From: Kappaphycus alvarezii
Taxonomy: Eukaryota > Rhodophyta > Florideophyceae > Gigartinales > Solieriaceae
Assembly (NCBI GenBank): GCA_002205965.3
Contig: NADL03000512.1
Coordinates: forward strand, 1,860,001 to 1,924,000
Length of the DNA: 64,000 bases
Direction: 5' to 3'
Translations under genes and position numbers: made by a program
The notes under the pieces: generated by a model
The model's input: only the letters and a program-made list of their open reading frames with translations
What the model was told of the DNA's origin: nothing
Database searches by the model: none
In this document: positions 47,866 to 59,079 of the stretch, piece after piece
Layout of the letters: each line of letters starts with the position of its first letter
Numbering within the stretch: position 1 is the stretch's first letter

Positions 47866-47925
47866 CACAAATTTACTGGATACCAACCCACATATCTACC
47901 ATAGTAAATTAACCCCCATTTACAC
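47866..47925 (+). repeat. Repeat D, copy 1
   Basis: CAAATTTACTGGATACCAAC and CCACATATCTACCA followed by TTAACCCCCATTTAC; a near-identical copy lies at 59966-60024. Confidence 0.8.
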
Positions 47926-48449
47926 AGTCAACACATACTGTACAGTATATACTGCACAGCATCGGACTGTAATTACACACACTTTCAACAAGTGGGAAAT
48001 TTGGGGTGTTTTTAATGCAACAATGAAAGTTAATAAGAGTTTCACGAACTCGGTTTTATTTCTTTCTTTTGCAAGGACTGGAAGAGTGAACAGCATCAGT
48101 TATTTGAGCAAGTAAAACCTTTATTCGCCTTCGAAGGCCCAAGCTTGCCAAATAGAGAAGTACAGAATATGTTCCGCATGTAGTGCTGATCATTGTTGTA
48201 TTCAAAGAAATACTTCTGCTTCAGTATTTGTCTCCATGGGCATCCTGTGAAAGGGATTATCTTAACCCATTGGTATGGCGTTTCAGTCGCTATAATCTGT
48301 TCCGCACATAGCTGAAGAGGTTGATATTAGCCATTAGCATGAAATTAAAGAGGTATCCCACGTCTCGCTGAGAGGGACCCGTAATAACTCTACGTTCCGC
48401 CGCAAAGCAAATGAGATGAGAGGCACAAACCAATTAATCCGTCTCTCAT
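47926..48449. other. Gene-free stretch 3' of the second secreted-protein gene
   Basis: Likely includes the 3' untranslated region of the minus-strand gene at 48450-48929. The minus strand has a GCGAATAAAGG signal-like sequence near 48130, about 320 bp past the stop. No ORF supported. Confidence 0.4.
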
Positions 48450-48929
48450 TTAAGAGTTAAGGGCACGCAGAAGAATGAAAATATCATCCCTCCCGACTCG
48501 CCGTCCGGTTGTAGAGACCGCAGTCTTGGGTTTCTTTTCTAAACATGCGACGAGTGTGCCAATTTTCTTGAATAGCTTTTCCTTGTTCACCTTGTCACCA
48601 TCCATAAACCTCTTGCAGATCTTCATCCCATTTGAGAAGAGAGACGCTTGTTGATTAACGAAACACTCTCGGTCCCCTGTAGCAATTAGAGGAAAGCCCA
48701 GTTTTCCGTTCTGGAATAAGAAGCAGAAGCATGCACCAGCCTGTCTTAATGCCGGAGAGTTGCATTTCTTCCTCATACGTTGAGAGAAATTGCTTCTCTC
48801 GGAGAAGAGAGGCCTAAGGGTGGAGTCTTCTTCAGGTGAACCTACGGCAGCTGTGCGCACAGATTCCAAGAGAATTAGGAAGCAAAATGTTGATGTCACT
48901 AGCAATGCTACTGACGGCAGGGGATACAT
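48450..48929 (-). CDS. Small secreted six-cysteine protein, paralogue of 10702-11190
   Basis: Starting at ATG 48929 the intact frame has 159 codons and a TAA stop. I prefer this start because the frame can only be extended upstream through a TTG, and this ATG puts a hydrophobic core (VALLVTSTFCFLILL, residues 7-21) at the N-terminus, a clear signal peptide with likely cleavage near residue 28. The mature protein has six cysteines at 56, 67, 69, 89, 105 and 129 (C-x10-C-x-C-x19-C-x15-C-x23-C), the scaffold of the 10702-11190 product. Shared details are CN at the first cysteine, ACxCFL at the second and third, and a basic RxxxRD stretch after the last. No known domain recognised. It is predicted to be secreted with three disulfides. 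It stands alone between transposon remnants. Confidence 0.68.
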   Translation of the reverse strand: MYPLPSVALLVTSTFCFLILLESVRTAAVGSPEEDSTLRPLFSERSNFSQRMRKKCNSPALRQAGACFCFLFQNGKLGFPLIATGDRECFVNQQASLFSNGMKICKRFMDGDKVNKEKLFKKIGTLVACLEKKPKTAVSTTGRRVGRDDIFILLRALNS

Positions 48930-50974
48930 GTTTGTTGAGCTTCTAAATCTGGGGAAAATCGGGGAAGTGTCTGGGGTCTGTGATGGAAGAGAAACTAGTC
49001 GGTGATTAGTCGTTGCAAGCCGTTGCAAGCCGACTCTTTGTGGAGTTATCTTGTTTATGTATCTACATTTTTGACAAAATATTTGCAGCCCATTCTAAAG
49101 TATAAGCGAATTAAGTTCCCCTACAGCTGCTTGTATGCAAAAGAACGTATATACAAAGACCTCCAACACACAGCATGTTACGGGTATTTCCTGTCTTGGG
49201 TTTCTATTTTCTGGCAAGTCTGTTGGTTTCGATGCACTTCAAGTAGAACATGAAGGCTTCATGGGTCTTGAAAGAATACACTTGAAGAGTTCGTGTAGGA
49301 GCCCTGTATCAATACCATTCCAAGCATGTTCAACTGGAATATGTTATTGGGGGATTTTGTCCAGCAAATGAAAGAGCAAACATCGGCTTCTGTTTCCGCC
49401 GGCCTAATTAATGAAATCAAAGAGATGAGGTATCATAGCTTTGGAGAGAATGCAAGTCCTGTAACAAGATTGTGTAATAATCTTAATTATTGATAAAGAA
49501 GCACGTGAGGCCGCAACCCGCAAGTATGATGTTTCTCCTTTTGGATCCGGAACGAACTAAGGAACGGAGCGCCAATGGGATCTGGTCCAATGGAACTTTG
49601 AGACGTGAAAATAAAAGTGTGAAATTTCTACACTGATTCTGGTAAATTAAACCCTTGGAGGGCACTAACGATTAGTCGATTCTTTTTGATTGCCCTATGA
49701 ATGGACAGTCCGTATCATCAGGGTTTGTGCTACACAACGATGTAATTGGCGATGTACAGTATAATGCCTCATTGGTGAAAGAACATACAATTATATGGTT
49801 TGTTTCTTCTGTGGGAATACCATCCGTACCTTCTCGACAACACCTCTGGATTATTCAGATTGAATTACGATTAAAATCTCGACAGCTCTCATGTTCTAAT
49901 TTTAGACATGAAAGTGGTGTTTAATTGTTGCATTATATGAAAGGCTCATGAAAGTCCCGTCTTTATGCTACTCTCGGGATTAATGGAGTGAAAGACAGAA
50001 CATTTACTTGAACTGCTCATAGCAAGAGAATGTTAACAAAGATCACAGCTGTCAAAAGTAATTACATATTCAATCGCAAGCACCCAATATGCAGAGGGGG
50101 GGGATTTTTTTGGGTTATTTTAATGCATGGAATATATGCGGAGTGCTTGAAACTCGATTTCAATTTGTACCCTAAGAGAGAGTACTAAGCGGGAGGACTG
50201 CACCATAATATGATACTGTCCAAGTAAGTGTATGATAATGAACTAGGCAATTCTGCACCACTTGTGTACTGTAATTTTATTGCATTAAGTATCACTATAG
50301 TGTGTGCAATATTGTAAGTAAATGTGATTTGCTCATTCGAAGGCAGCAAATGGAAGAGAGTTGAATTCAAGTTGAATAAGTCTCAAGGAGAGTCAGAAAA
50401 CTGAATTTATGTTATGGTCGCAGGGAGAGGGAGTTAAGTGTAGATGTCAAGCAGGGAGTGTGTAACACCCAACTGTAATTAGGGCATGCCATGTTGCATG
50501 GAGTGCTGCAATACTGTAGATGCCTTGTGCATAAATTAGTTGCATTGAGTGCCAGTTTACATACTGTACTGTCACGAATTACACAACAACACACACACGA
50601 AGCCCATGTTGTACAATCAACACGTAGTTCGGATTCGTGTACAGCGGATAGAAAGTAAAAGGAGCGTAGGTTAGAGCGAAGGGAAGGGCGAGATAGCGGG
50701 GGCCGAGCTGAACGAATGGCGTAGTGACAGATGGCCCGAGCTGTACGAAAGGCGGAGTTTCCAGCTTCTTTACTCGTAGACTAAAACCTAAAACCTCTGA
50801 GCCTTCGAGAGGGAGGGCATCACAGAAACCCGGCGATGTAGTATTTATCCGCGCCAACGGGACCGGAGCCGCCACAACGGCGGCGACGGTTTCCTGTAAT
50901 GAATACTGTAAAAAACTTTAACGACACATGATTCACTGGTTGAGGTAATCTCACAAGTACATTGAGTACCTGTT
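48930..50974. other. Gene-free stretch with one family M repeat
   Basis: No supported gene. A family M core lies at 50096-50140 (TGGGTTATTTTAATGCATGG). A short imperfect tandem occurs at about 50700-50760 (GGCCGAGCTGAACGAATGGC and GGCCCGAGCTGTACGAAAGG). Frames at 49002-49253, 49697-49924 and 50579-50875 have no family features. The upstream control region of the minus-strand secreted-protein gene should lie at its left edge. Confidence 0.4.
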
Positions 50975-51254
50975 TGTGAAGATTGTTGCGACTGGATACT
51001 ACTGTGCAGTGTTGCTCGCTTGCGTTTTTCGAAGACTTTAAGTGTAATTGAATTAAATTTATTCGAGTTTCTTCCCGGTGGCGCTGATAATAAATATGAC
51101 CGGTCTTTCAGTCGACTGGGGTTGGAACGACCCCTGTCGCCACTGCTTCGTTCGTAGAACTTTTTACCGCGTTCTGTTCCGCCGATGGAAAGAGTGCCCG
51201 CGAAGAGCTAGGTCGGCCGAAGGCCTGTCCACGAACGTTGCGAAGGCAACGAAA
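50975..51254 (+). repeat. 5' LTR of the copia element
   Basis: Starts TGTGAAGATTGTTGCGACTG and ends near GCGAAGGCAACGAAA. It shares long blocks with 56847-57123, such as AGTGTTGCTCGCTTGCGTTT and GGCGCTGATAATAAAT. A standard primer-binding site is not recognised after it. Confidence 0.85.
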
Positions 51255-51452
51255 CTAATTTGTAAGTTGCTTTACCCCTCCACGTTACCCTTTCCCCCGT
51301 CAACCACCGCACCCTCTTCCCCATCATCCATTGCACACCCTCCCCCTCCTTCAATCAAAGCACAACCCTTCCCTCCTCAACCGCTTCCTCTTCCCCCCAC
51401 CGGTCCCATGTCTCTTTGTTATCTTATGGTCAATGCGTTGGACGTTGGTTGT

Positions 51453-51654
51453 TGTTGGTGTCTACTGCTGTTTTGATTGCTGATCCCTGTCTTAAACGTT
51501 GTTTCTTGTTGGTGCTGCTGTTGTTCCCTATCGCTTTTGGCTTTTGGATCTACTGGTTACTGTTGGTGCTGCTGGTGTTCACTGCCGTTTTTGGTTGTTG
51601 GATCTATTGTTTGGTGTTGGTGCTGTTGATGTTCGGTCTGCTGGTGTCTATTGC
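51453..51654 (+). repeat. 54-bp minisatellite in the copia leader
   Basis: Units start TGTTGGTGCTGCTG at 51507, 51561 and 51615, with a diverged unit at 51453; the last is partial. The period of 54 bp keeps an open frame that repeats an 18-residue hydrophobic unit. It lies between the 5' LTR and gag. Confidence 0.8.
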
Positions 51655-52189
51655 TTTCTTTTTATTAGAATTGGATACATCTTTTGGAACTAATAGGGCG
51701 TGATTAGTATAGACCTAGTTGTTGTGGCTCGTTGGGGAAAGTCGCAGCGAAACTCTTATAGGGTAAGAACCGGGCTGCAGCTATATTCGATAGCTCCGAG
51801 GGATACCCCAAACAGAGTGATAGCCACCTTGCACTGGGCCTGTGTGAGGAAGACTGCTGAAATGGCTCCCTTTCCGGAGTGGGGGCGACCCCGTGCCAAC
51901 GTTCAATACCCGAACCCTCCGCCAGTAGAGGACTGGCCGCCAAGGGTCGGAGTACCCTCCGAGGTTTTCAAAACAAGATCAGAACTTCGGTGTTGTTGGT
52001 CAGGAGTCAAGGATTCAACAAGTTTTTCGTGGAAGCGCACCTCTCCACCTGATACAGCACAGCCTCCAACTCGTTGCCTTTGGGCCTACTTGACGCGGAG
52101 TCAGAATGTCTTCCACACCCCAAGGTCGATTAGAAACGGGCACCGAAATCCCGTCATTTATGAAGGCCATCTCTGATCAATAACTGTCC

Positions 52190-53401
52190 TCCCTGACGAG
52201 GACTAAGAATGGGTTCATCATAAAAATGCGGCCCTTAGATGCTGAGCTGCATAGTGCACAGCTCAAACAGATGATTGCTGAATTGTTCCCACCCGCTGGT
52301 ATGTTCGCTAAAGATATCTGTGACCTACCACTTGTCTGGGTGGAACTCAGGAACTTCCTCAGTGGGAGAGGTGCAAATCTCACATAAGAATTCTTCACGC
52401 AGAGTAATCCTTACGCTCGTGCATGGGATCTATGACGATGCTGAAGACCGTGACGCCGCTGTTCAGACCGCTCAATGCATCGTTGCTGTAGGACGGAAAG
52501 TCATATCCGACCTGCAGAATCAAGAGACGATCGTGATGGAAAAGACCGATTCTGGGGACAGTGGCAGCAGCAATAGGAATAACGGGAACAGGCTGGCCCA
52601 TGACATTTTCATGCGGCTCAAGGACTCGGATAAGAAGTTCTCGAGGGATCTCGGCGAATGCTGTATCTATTTATGGATGAGTACCCTCAGATTTCGAGAG
52701 ACTACGGCTTAAGTCCGCAACAAAAGCTACAATATCTTCACAAAATCTTCTCAAAGGACGCTAAACGGGTTTATCTCGCAGAGGTGGAGACATATGTGCA
52801 GACGTTTCAGCAAGCGGTTGAGATGATAAACCGCGAGTATAACTCTCCCGTTTGTCCAACTTGTGTGACGAACTACCTCAATACACTTCGAAATTCTGAG
52901 TTCGTCAGGAAAGGGCTGAATACTTCGATAGCTTTAGCCAAGGTGTACAAGTTGATCACCAAACTATCCAGACAAGTGCCAGCGTCTCACAGACGTGATT
53001 TCCACATCGAATTCCTCCGAAACGCTACAGTCGGATTCTCCTGGTCGCGTGAGCCTCTATGTCGAGTGGCGACACATGAGCTTAGCTTCCAGATCATTTA
53101 TAGAGAAATAGAAGCAGCATTACAGCTCGATAAAGAAGCCACGTTGGCCCTCGCAAGAGAGAACGCCGATGTAAGTAGGGCTTCCGCATCGGATGAGCAG
53201 CTGGGTATCCAATACGCTGGGCCGGGCCGATACATGTACAATCCCAAGAATGTTAGACCAAGGCACCATAATCCATCGCGTTCACGTGAAAAGCCTCTAG
53301 AAATTTTCGGATGTTTCAACTGCGTTAATCCTGGTCATATTCTCAAACATTGCAAAAAGCCATTGAGCGCCGCCAGGGCTGCTGCTGACAAGCTTGAGTA
53401 A
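52190..53401 (+). pseudogene. Copia gag
   Basis: Begins around 52200 in a frame with IKMRPLDAELHSAQLKQMIA, is broken by a TAA at about 52384 and by frame changes, and continues as the open frame 52658-53401. That frame contains helical capsid-like sequence (YVQTFQQAVEMINREY, FVRKGLNTSIALAKVYKL) and a C-x2-C-x4-H-x4-C zinc knuckle (CFNCVNPGHILKHC) near 53310-53352. Gag forms the particle and binds RNA. A TAA at 53399-53401 separates it from the protease in the same frame; that could be a mutation or the natural gag stop. Confidence 0.72.
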
Positions 53402-53437
53402 TATAAGAAAAAGGACTCGAAGAAGCACGCAGTACAC

Positions 53438-54619
53438 ATGGTTCAAGCGGAACTCTGTGGGCAGCTCGATAGCATGGTTGGTGAGGACCTACAGAAAGAG
53501 GACAAGCCCGATAATGTCAACATTTTCCAGTCCACACTGAGAGGAGAATATGATTCGGACAGTTCTGATACCTCGTCTTCTCGGCTTTCGGAGCTACATC
53601 CTAAAGTTGATTCAGACACTAATGAAATCCTCGTTATGAAATCCACCTGGGATAAGCCAACCTCGCAGGAGTTCGAAGGTGGATGTGACTCGGGTGCACA
53701 AAAGACTGTGATCGGCAAGCCTCAGGCCAGGGCGTACTGCGCGATCATGAACACCAACCTCATGAGAGAGGTGAAAGGAAAGAAAATGAAGTTTACTTTC
53801 GTAGAGTCTACCCAGAAGGGAATTGGTAAACACTCCATGCGAATTCCAGTCTCCAATGATTTCTTCCTCTCATTCACCGCCGACTTCGTTGATTTTAACG
53901 TGCCGTTACTCCTGGGCCTTGATCTCCTTACTCAGGCAAGACTAATACCGGACTTTGTAGATGACGCTGAACGCTCCAAATCCGATGGATGGACACTACC
54001 TTTAGTACGTAATCGGGGACATGTCTACATAGAATGGTGTGTCAGTGCATACTTTAATTCTGCTGAGATTCGTAAGATACACCGAAATTTCCACCATCCA
54101 CATCCAGGCAAACTGTACGCGGTGATGCGAAATGCTGACCCAGAATCTGTATCCCCGGAGCTCATGGCGGACCTGGAACGCATAAACGCAACTTGCGAGG
54201 TATGCGAGAGGGAAGCAGATGCTCCTCACCGATTCAAGGCGTCCCTTCCCGATGGGGAATGCGTATTCAATCGAGCAGTCTGCATCGACTTGAAAAAGCT
54301 TGAGAAGAAGACTGTGCTGCACGTGGTTGATAAGGACACGAAGGTCAGCGCCGCATGCTTCCTTAAGGTCGAGTAGACCACTGATACATGAAATGCGTTC
54401 ATACACATATGGGTGTCTACATACGTCGGTTTCCCAGACTGCATTGCGGTAGACCAAGGGCGGCAGTTCGAATCTTTGGAATGGAAGAACCTCGTGCAAG
54501 CCGCTGGCATAAAGGAGCAACCCTCTGGAGTTGAAAGTCATAACGCGCTCGGGTATGAAAACGATATCACTCTTTCCTCCGTCGATTCTATCGCAAGGTC
54601 ACTGCCGGCGACCCCCTGA
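53438..54619 (+). pseudogene. Copia protease and integrase
   Basis: Protease: GGCDSGAQKTVIG (about 53680-53720) keeps the DSG active site, and FNVPLLLGLDLLTQARL lies near 53895. Integrase: the zinc-binding part has HRNFHHPHPGKLYAVM and CEVCERE (HHCC type, about 54080-54215). The catalytic core follows with AVCIDLKK (candidate first Asp), then a TAG at 54374-54376 and a TGA at 54389-54391, then CIAVDQGRQFESLEW (second Asp) and GVESHNALG (Glu). The two stops fall in an otherwise continuous frame, so the rest is well kept. The proteins would mature the polyprotein and insert cDNA. Confidence 0.78.
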
Positions 54620-54728
54620 TCGAACGCAGTCTCGCTCTACAGCTGGCAGTAAAGGCTGTTAACGATACCGACGGGCCGTCAGGATTCGTGCTCACGCTCC
54701 CAGTGTTTGGTGTCCTTGCATTACAGTC

Positions 54729-55969
54729 ATGCTAGAGGACCTACCCGATCACTGTAAGCAGATGAAAGCACTAAGCGAAGCACGAACGGAAATGACGAAA
54801 ATATCCCACAACCCCCGTCTCAGTACTGCACTTAGCAGAAACGTACCTGCCGCCACTTATGTTACGTATGCCATCAGAGACGAAGTACTCATGTACAGAG
54901 AGCAGCCCGTAGCTAAGTAAGTAGAACCACTCGTCGTGCGCGATGTGCAAGGAAAAATGCTGACTTTAGATAATGGAGATCGTTTTATTCGAGTATCACT
55001 CGACAAGGTGAAGCACGTCCGGGAGAAGAACGATGCTCCGATTATTCTAGATCTACCTCCCCTTCTTGGAGATGCAGGAGGCGACGCTAGAGCTGCTCAT
55101 CCGGTGATTGACAACTGCGGTTATCTGCTTGATGGTCCCTCGCCAAAAGCTTATTTCATTGTGGAATGCAACCCAGATGAAAACGGAGACTTCTTTGGTG
55201 TTCTTGCTGAAATCCAAAGTGCGGAACGCGACCAAAGGCGCGTGCAAGATGCTTTGGACCACACGATGTTTAACATTGCTTACATCTGTGTTTACATCAC
55301 TGAAGTGCTGAGCCCAAGCGATACTCGCAGAAACAACCCAAAATTCAGGGCTGCAAAGGTGTCCGAGATTAGTGGTCTAAAGAAACGGAAATTGTGGAAA
55401 GTCATCCCCAGAGCGGAAGTGTTAAAGGATGATAACGTACTCTGCGGGAGATTCGTTCTTGCGCTGAAGAATGTGGGAGCCAGAGACGAGAAGGAGAAGG
55501 CAATATACATTGCTCAAGGATATAAGGACAAAAAAAACCTTACATGGTACACCACATCGCCACATTAAGGTCTTCGTCCATTCATTTGATCCTCTCTGTT
55601 GCTGCCATCAAGGGGTTCCGTATCTTCTCTCATGACGTTAACCAAGCCTACGTGCAGAGCAAGGACAAGATGAGTCGATGCATATTCATCCTCCCAAAGC
55701 GTGAGGACCTGGACATCATCGGCATTAATGATGAGAAAATACTAAAGTTACTGCGCCGTCTTTACGGGATGTGCGATGTGGGCGACTACTGGGGCATCGC
55801 CATTCAATTTCATGTGGAGAAGGGTCTCCAAACGTCTCCTACCATTGGTGATCCGGCTCTATATTTAAAAATATCTGATGCCGAGATAGAAGGGCTGATC
55901 GGAATTTATGTTGATGATAACCTTACGCTGGAACTAAAAACTTCGAAGAAAAGACGCCAGAAAACTTGA
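54729..55969 (+). pseudogene. Copia reverse transcriptase
   Basis: Frame 54729-54920, a TAA, and 54936-55568 cover the integrase tail and the linker to RT, where KKRKLWKVIPRAEVLKDDN and LCGRFVLALKN match the start of copia RT. The frame changes near 55545, and 55544-55969 continues with GFRIFSHDVNQAYVQSKDKM (first catalytic Asp), LRRLYGMCDVGDYW and IYVDDNLTLE (YVDD box intact). The sequence then shifts frame again near 55967. All catalytic aspartates of RT are present, but the frameshifts prevent a full product. Confidence 0.8.
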
Positions 55970-56281
55970 AGATATTTGACTCTAAACAGCGGCTGGACGA
56001 CAATTTCGATTTTTTTGGTACCGTTATCGAAACGAAGACGTCTGGAGAATTCTCGATGGCACAGAAGCGGCATGCCAAGCGCCTTCAATTAAAACCGAAC
56101 GATTGCACGTTTGATGACTTCAGAAGATATCAACCGATGGTTATCTGGCTAACGAACACGCATCCCGAACTCTGCTGTTTTATTAACAGGGTGCCCAAGT
56201 TACAGAAGGAACATTCTCGAAAGACAAGATCGCAGATTTCAACAAGGCCGTCAAATCGCCAAGAGAAAAGCTCAATCGGGC

Positions 56282-56700
56282 TTGAGGTACGGCAGACTGG
56301 AAACCTCAACTTTGAAGCTTAAAATGTACGCTGATGCTGCTTTCGCGTCGAATAATGACCTTTCTTCTCAATTGGAATCCCTAATTCTGCTTATCGATCC
56401 ATCTTGTAAGGCGCATGTTTTTGACTACTTGAGCAAAAATTCTAAGCGTGTCGTTTGTTCGATAATGGGTGGTGAAATTTTCGCTTTCGTCGATGGTTTC
56501 GAGAAGGCTTTCATGCTCTGCAAAGATCTAGAAAAGATGAGTGGCATAAATGTTCCTCTCTTCTGTTTTACAGACTCAAAGCAGGTTTTTGATTCAGTTA
56601 CGAAGGGACAGTCGACTACCGAAAAGCGATTAATGGTAGACGCCATGGCCGCCCGTGAGTCGTAAAAGAAAATGGACATTACGCAAATTGGACTGGTGAG
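56282..56700 (+). pseudogene. Copia RNase H
   Basis: LKMYADAAFASNNDLSSQLE carries the first Asp. It continues with SKRVVCSIMGGEIFAFVDGF, containing the Glu, and LFCFTDSKQVFDSVTKG, containing the later Asp. The frame stops at a TAA at 56663-56665, after which NPADGLSRLL in another frame is the usual end of copia pol. The catalytic set looks intact; the ORF is cut from RT by a frameshift. Confidence 0.78.
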
Positions 56701-56846
56701 TACTAGGGAGAACCCTGCTGACGGGCTATCTAGACTGCTTGATAATAGAGCCGTAGTGAATCTACTGAAAACGGGTATTGTCACTTGCTCTATGCAGCAG
56801 TGGATAGTTCGACCAGAACAAGCTCCCAACATTGAAAATGTGGGAA

Positions 56847-57123
56847 TGTGAAGATGGTTGTGACTGGAGACTACAGTGTTGCTCGCTTGCGTTTTTCGAG
56901 GCCGTTAGGTGTAATTGAATTACAGTAATTTGGGTTTCACGCCGACGGCGCTGATAATAAATGTGACCGATCTTTCGGCCGACTTGAGTTCGAACGATCC
57001 CTGTCGCCGTTCCTTCGTTCGTAGAACTTCTTTGCCGAGTTCTGTTCCGGCGACGGAAAGAGCGCCCCGCGAAGAACCAGGTCGGTCGAAGGCCTGTCCA
57101 CGAAAGTTGCGAAGGCAGCGACA
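56847..57123 (+). repeat. 3' LTR of the copia element
   Basis: Starts TGTGAAGATGGTTGTGACTG after a purine-rich GAAAATGTGGGAA, a plausible polypurine tract, and ends near GGCAGCGACA. The frame 56915-57166 inside it is the LTR counterpart of the frame at 51078 and not a gene. Confidence 0.85.
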
Positions 57124-57757
57124 CTGTCCCCAAGAAAGCAACAGTCCCTTTCTTAAGTTTTATTAGGGATTTAGTTAGAATGTCCCCTCGTCGTCAGAAT
57201 GGACTAGCTCGAATATCATGCAGTGATGCACTTTATTGTTCTATAACGGTTCTGCACTTGATAATTCCATTGTACGGTACAGTATAGTACTGTACAGTAT
57301 ACAGTAGTACGCTACTGTTTATTTTTATATCTACAGTATTGATCTGAATCAATTCGGAATCTATTTGCAGCACAAATTGTGGTCAGGTAAAGGCACCTTT
57401 TCTGTCGAACACAGGACATACAGTAATTGGGAAGCAGTGCAAGGTTGGCAATATACTGCAGTCGTGCAAACCGATTTCAAGTATTGTTCCCGGCCACTGG
57501 ATGGGCCTTTCACTCTGCCTGCCAGAGGTTAGGGGGCACAATACCGTACACATCCGAAACTGTACTACGATGGAAGATTAATAAACTAGGATTTTTTGCA
57601 AGCTTCTGAGTGCTGTCGCATGGAACGAGAATCACTCTTGCAATGTACAATACCTGCATTCAGCCAACTATGGTCTTTATGGAATGCTAGATGGCCTAAC
57701 GAGTGGGCCCTGTGCTGTGCAGTATGTACAATCTACGTATAAACTTTGTAGGGGTAC
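57124..57757. other. Gene-free stretch with a second TACAGTA cluster
   Basis: TACAGTA or TACTGTA occurs at 57278, 57288, 57293, 57300, 57332 and 57419, six copies in 150 bp. No gene recognised. Confidence 0.6.
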
Positions 57758-57888
57758 ACGGTAGTGAGATTAGTTACTTGTTGCCATCTGTGTATCGTTG
57801 GATTCACTTATCTCCGCATAACGTATTAGCCTCGTGGATGTAACCGACCACATCTTCCATGCATTAAAATAACCCAAATATTCCCCCC
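57758..57888 (-). repeat. Left terminal inverted repeat (family M, long form)
   Basis: Contains ATCTCCGCATAACGTATTAG, TAACCGACCACATCTTCCAT and GCATTAAAATAACCCAAATA. It is the inverse of 60780-60885 and of the solitary copy at 11845-11945. Confidence 0.75.
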
Positions 57889-58969
57889 TTATCTCAGCCG
57901 TCGCACTTGCTCTTTGAATTCATGATAGTAGTATTTTGTTCGACAAGGACACGTCCTGTCACAGAGAGTAGACGTAGACATTATCGCGTCTCATAGAAAC
58001 CTCGATAACATATGGAAGAATTCATTTTAGGGTAATGTTTCCGAAAGCTCGAGCTCCGCCGCACAACGAAGGCTATCAGCATTCGAGCTTTTTTTCCTTA
58101 CAGCAGAGATTATCATATTTTTCGCAGTCGTTGCCGTCGACAAATTTGAGCTCCTGCACTACACAAACAATCCTGTTGCTGTTTGTCCCAACCTCGCCTC
58201 TAGCACTGTACATTCTGATGTTCAGTGCAAGTACAGTGAGAGAGAATCTTTTACTCTTATCTTGCGTGTACACTACTGTATATATTAATAGAATTGGGGG
58301 CCTCTCGGCTACGTACAACCTAGCATTCACTCGCTCAAATCAGTTTTCCAAGTACCTATGGTCACCCAACAAGATCTTACAGAACAGTAGTTCAAACTTT
58401 GTCTCTACTGTGTACTGACTGGTCCGACTCTTCGGCCAAGAGCTAACCAGATGTGCCACGTCGACCCGCAACGCTAAGATTTTAATACATTTCTGTAATT
58501 CAGATCTAACATACTGTACAACTCCAAACAACAATTTCTCCCAAGTAGTGTAGTATTTTTTGGTTGAGAGGAGTGCTACCTGCGCCCCTCGCAACATTTC
58601 ACGTACATGCACACTACCCTACAAGTTGACTACTGTATGTATCAGCTAGCATACCTGTTACAGGAACCCTTACTGCTAATCAATATTTGCGCTGATTTTC
58701 AGGTCGTTCTCTCCAAACTCCGTTTAGATCCCCCCCGCTAGAGGTGTCAGACGACAAAGTAAACTACCACATCATTCCCCTCATTTTCAGGTTGAAATGC
58801 GGGGGAAGAGAATATTAAATTAACTCCATTATCCAGAATGTTCAACGAATAACCATTAATCATTTAAGAACTAACTGATGGGCCATGTTGGCCACGTGCA
58901 GTGTAGCACCGAAACTTAATTGGGGATTATTAAGGGCCACCCCTACGGATATTGTAGTTTGAGAGTGTA
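57889..58969. other. Mostly non-coding; two LINE 3'-end repeats
   Basis: No supported gene. Repeat I copies at 58418-58475 (CTTCGGCCAAGAGCTAACCA) and 58862-58912 (TTTAAGAACTAACTGATGGG) match the 3' end of the LINE fragment at 7690. Frames at 58035-58418 and 58612-58340 overlap on opposite strands and have no family features. Confidence 0.45.
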
Positions 58970-59079
58970 ATGATAAAATTGATCAAGACCACCAGTTCCT
59001 CGAAAAAAATACAAAATACCGATCCCAATACTCGCAAAAACTTTCATTTCAGCAATTCAGCAATGTTGCCAGTTAAGGC

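Larger units (their letters stand above)
50975..57123 (+). mobile_element. Ty1/copia LTR retrotransposon, near full length but degenerate
   Basis: Two direct LTRs (50975-51254 and 56847-57123) flank gag, protease, integrase, reverse transcriptase and RNase H in copia order. The flanks read CTGTT before the 5' LTR and CTGTC after the 3' LTR, a possible 5-bp target duplication with one change. Several in-frame stops and at least four frame changes break the polyprotein. The LTRs differ at many sites (roughly 80-85% identical by eye), so the insertion is old. Confidence 0.88.

Noticed and set aside
48450-48929. Possible stanniocalcin relationship of the secreted protein (NGMKICKRF and a distant Cys)
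   Set aside because: The cysteine spacing does not fit stanniocalcin and does fit the paralogue at 10702-11190; similarity is limited to a few residues.
48450-48929. Six cysteines and secretion suggested an elicitin-like or saposin-like protein
   Set aside because: Spacing of the cysteines and the residues around them match neither family.
51078-51476. 132-codon open frame
   Set aside because: It starts inside the copia 5' LTR and the matching frame (56915-57166) starts in the 3' LTR; LTR sequence, not a gene.
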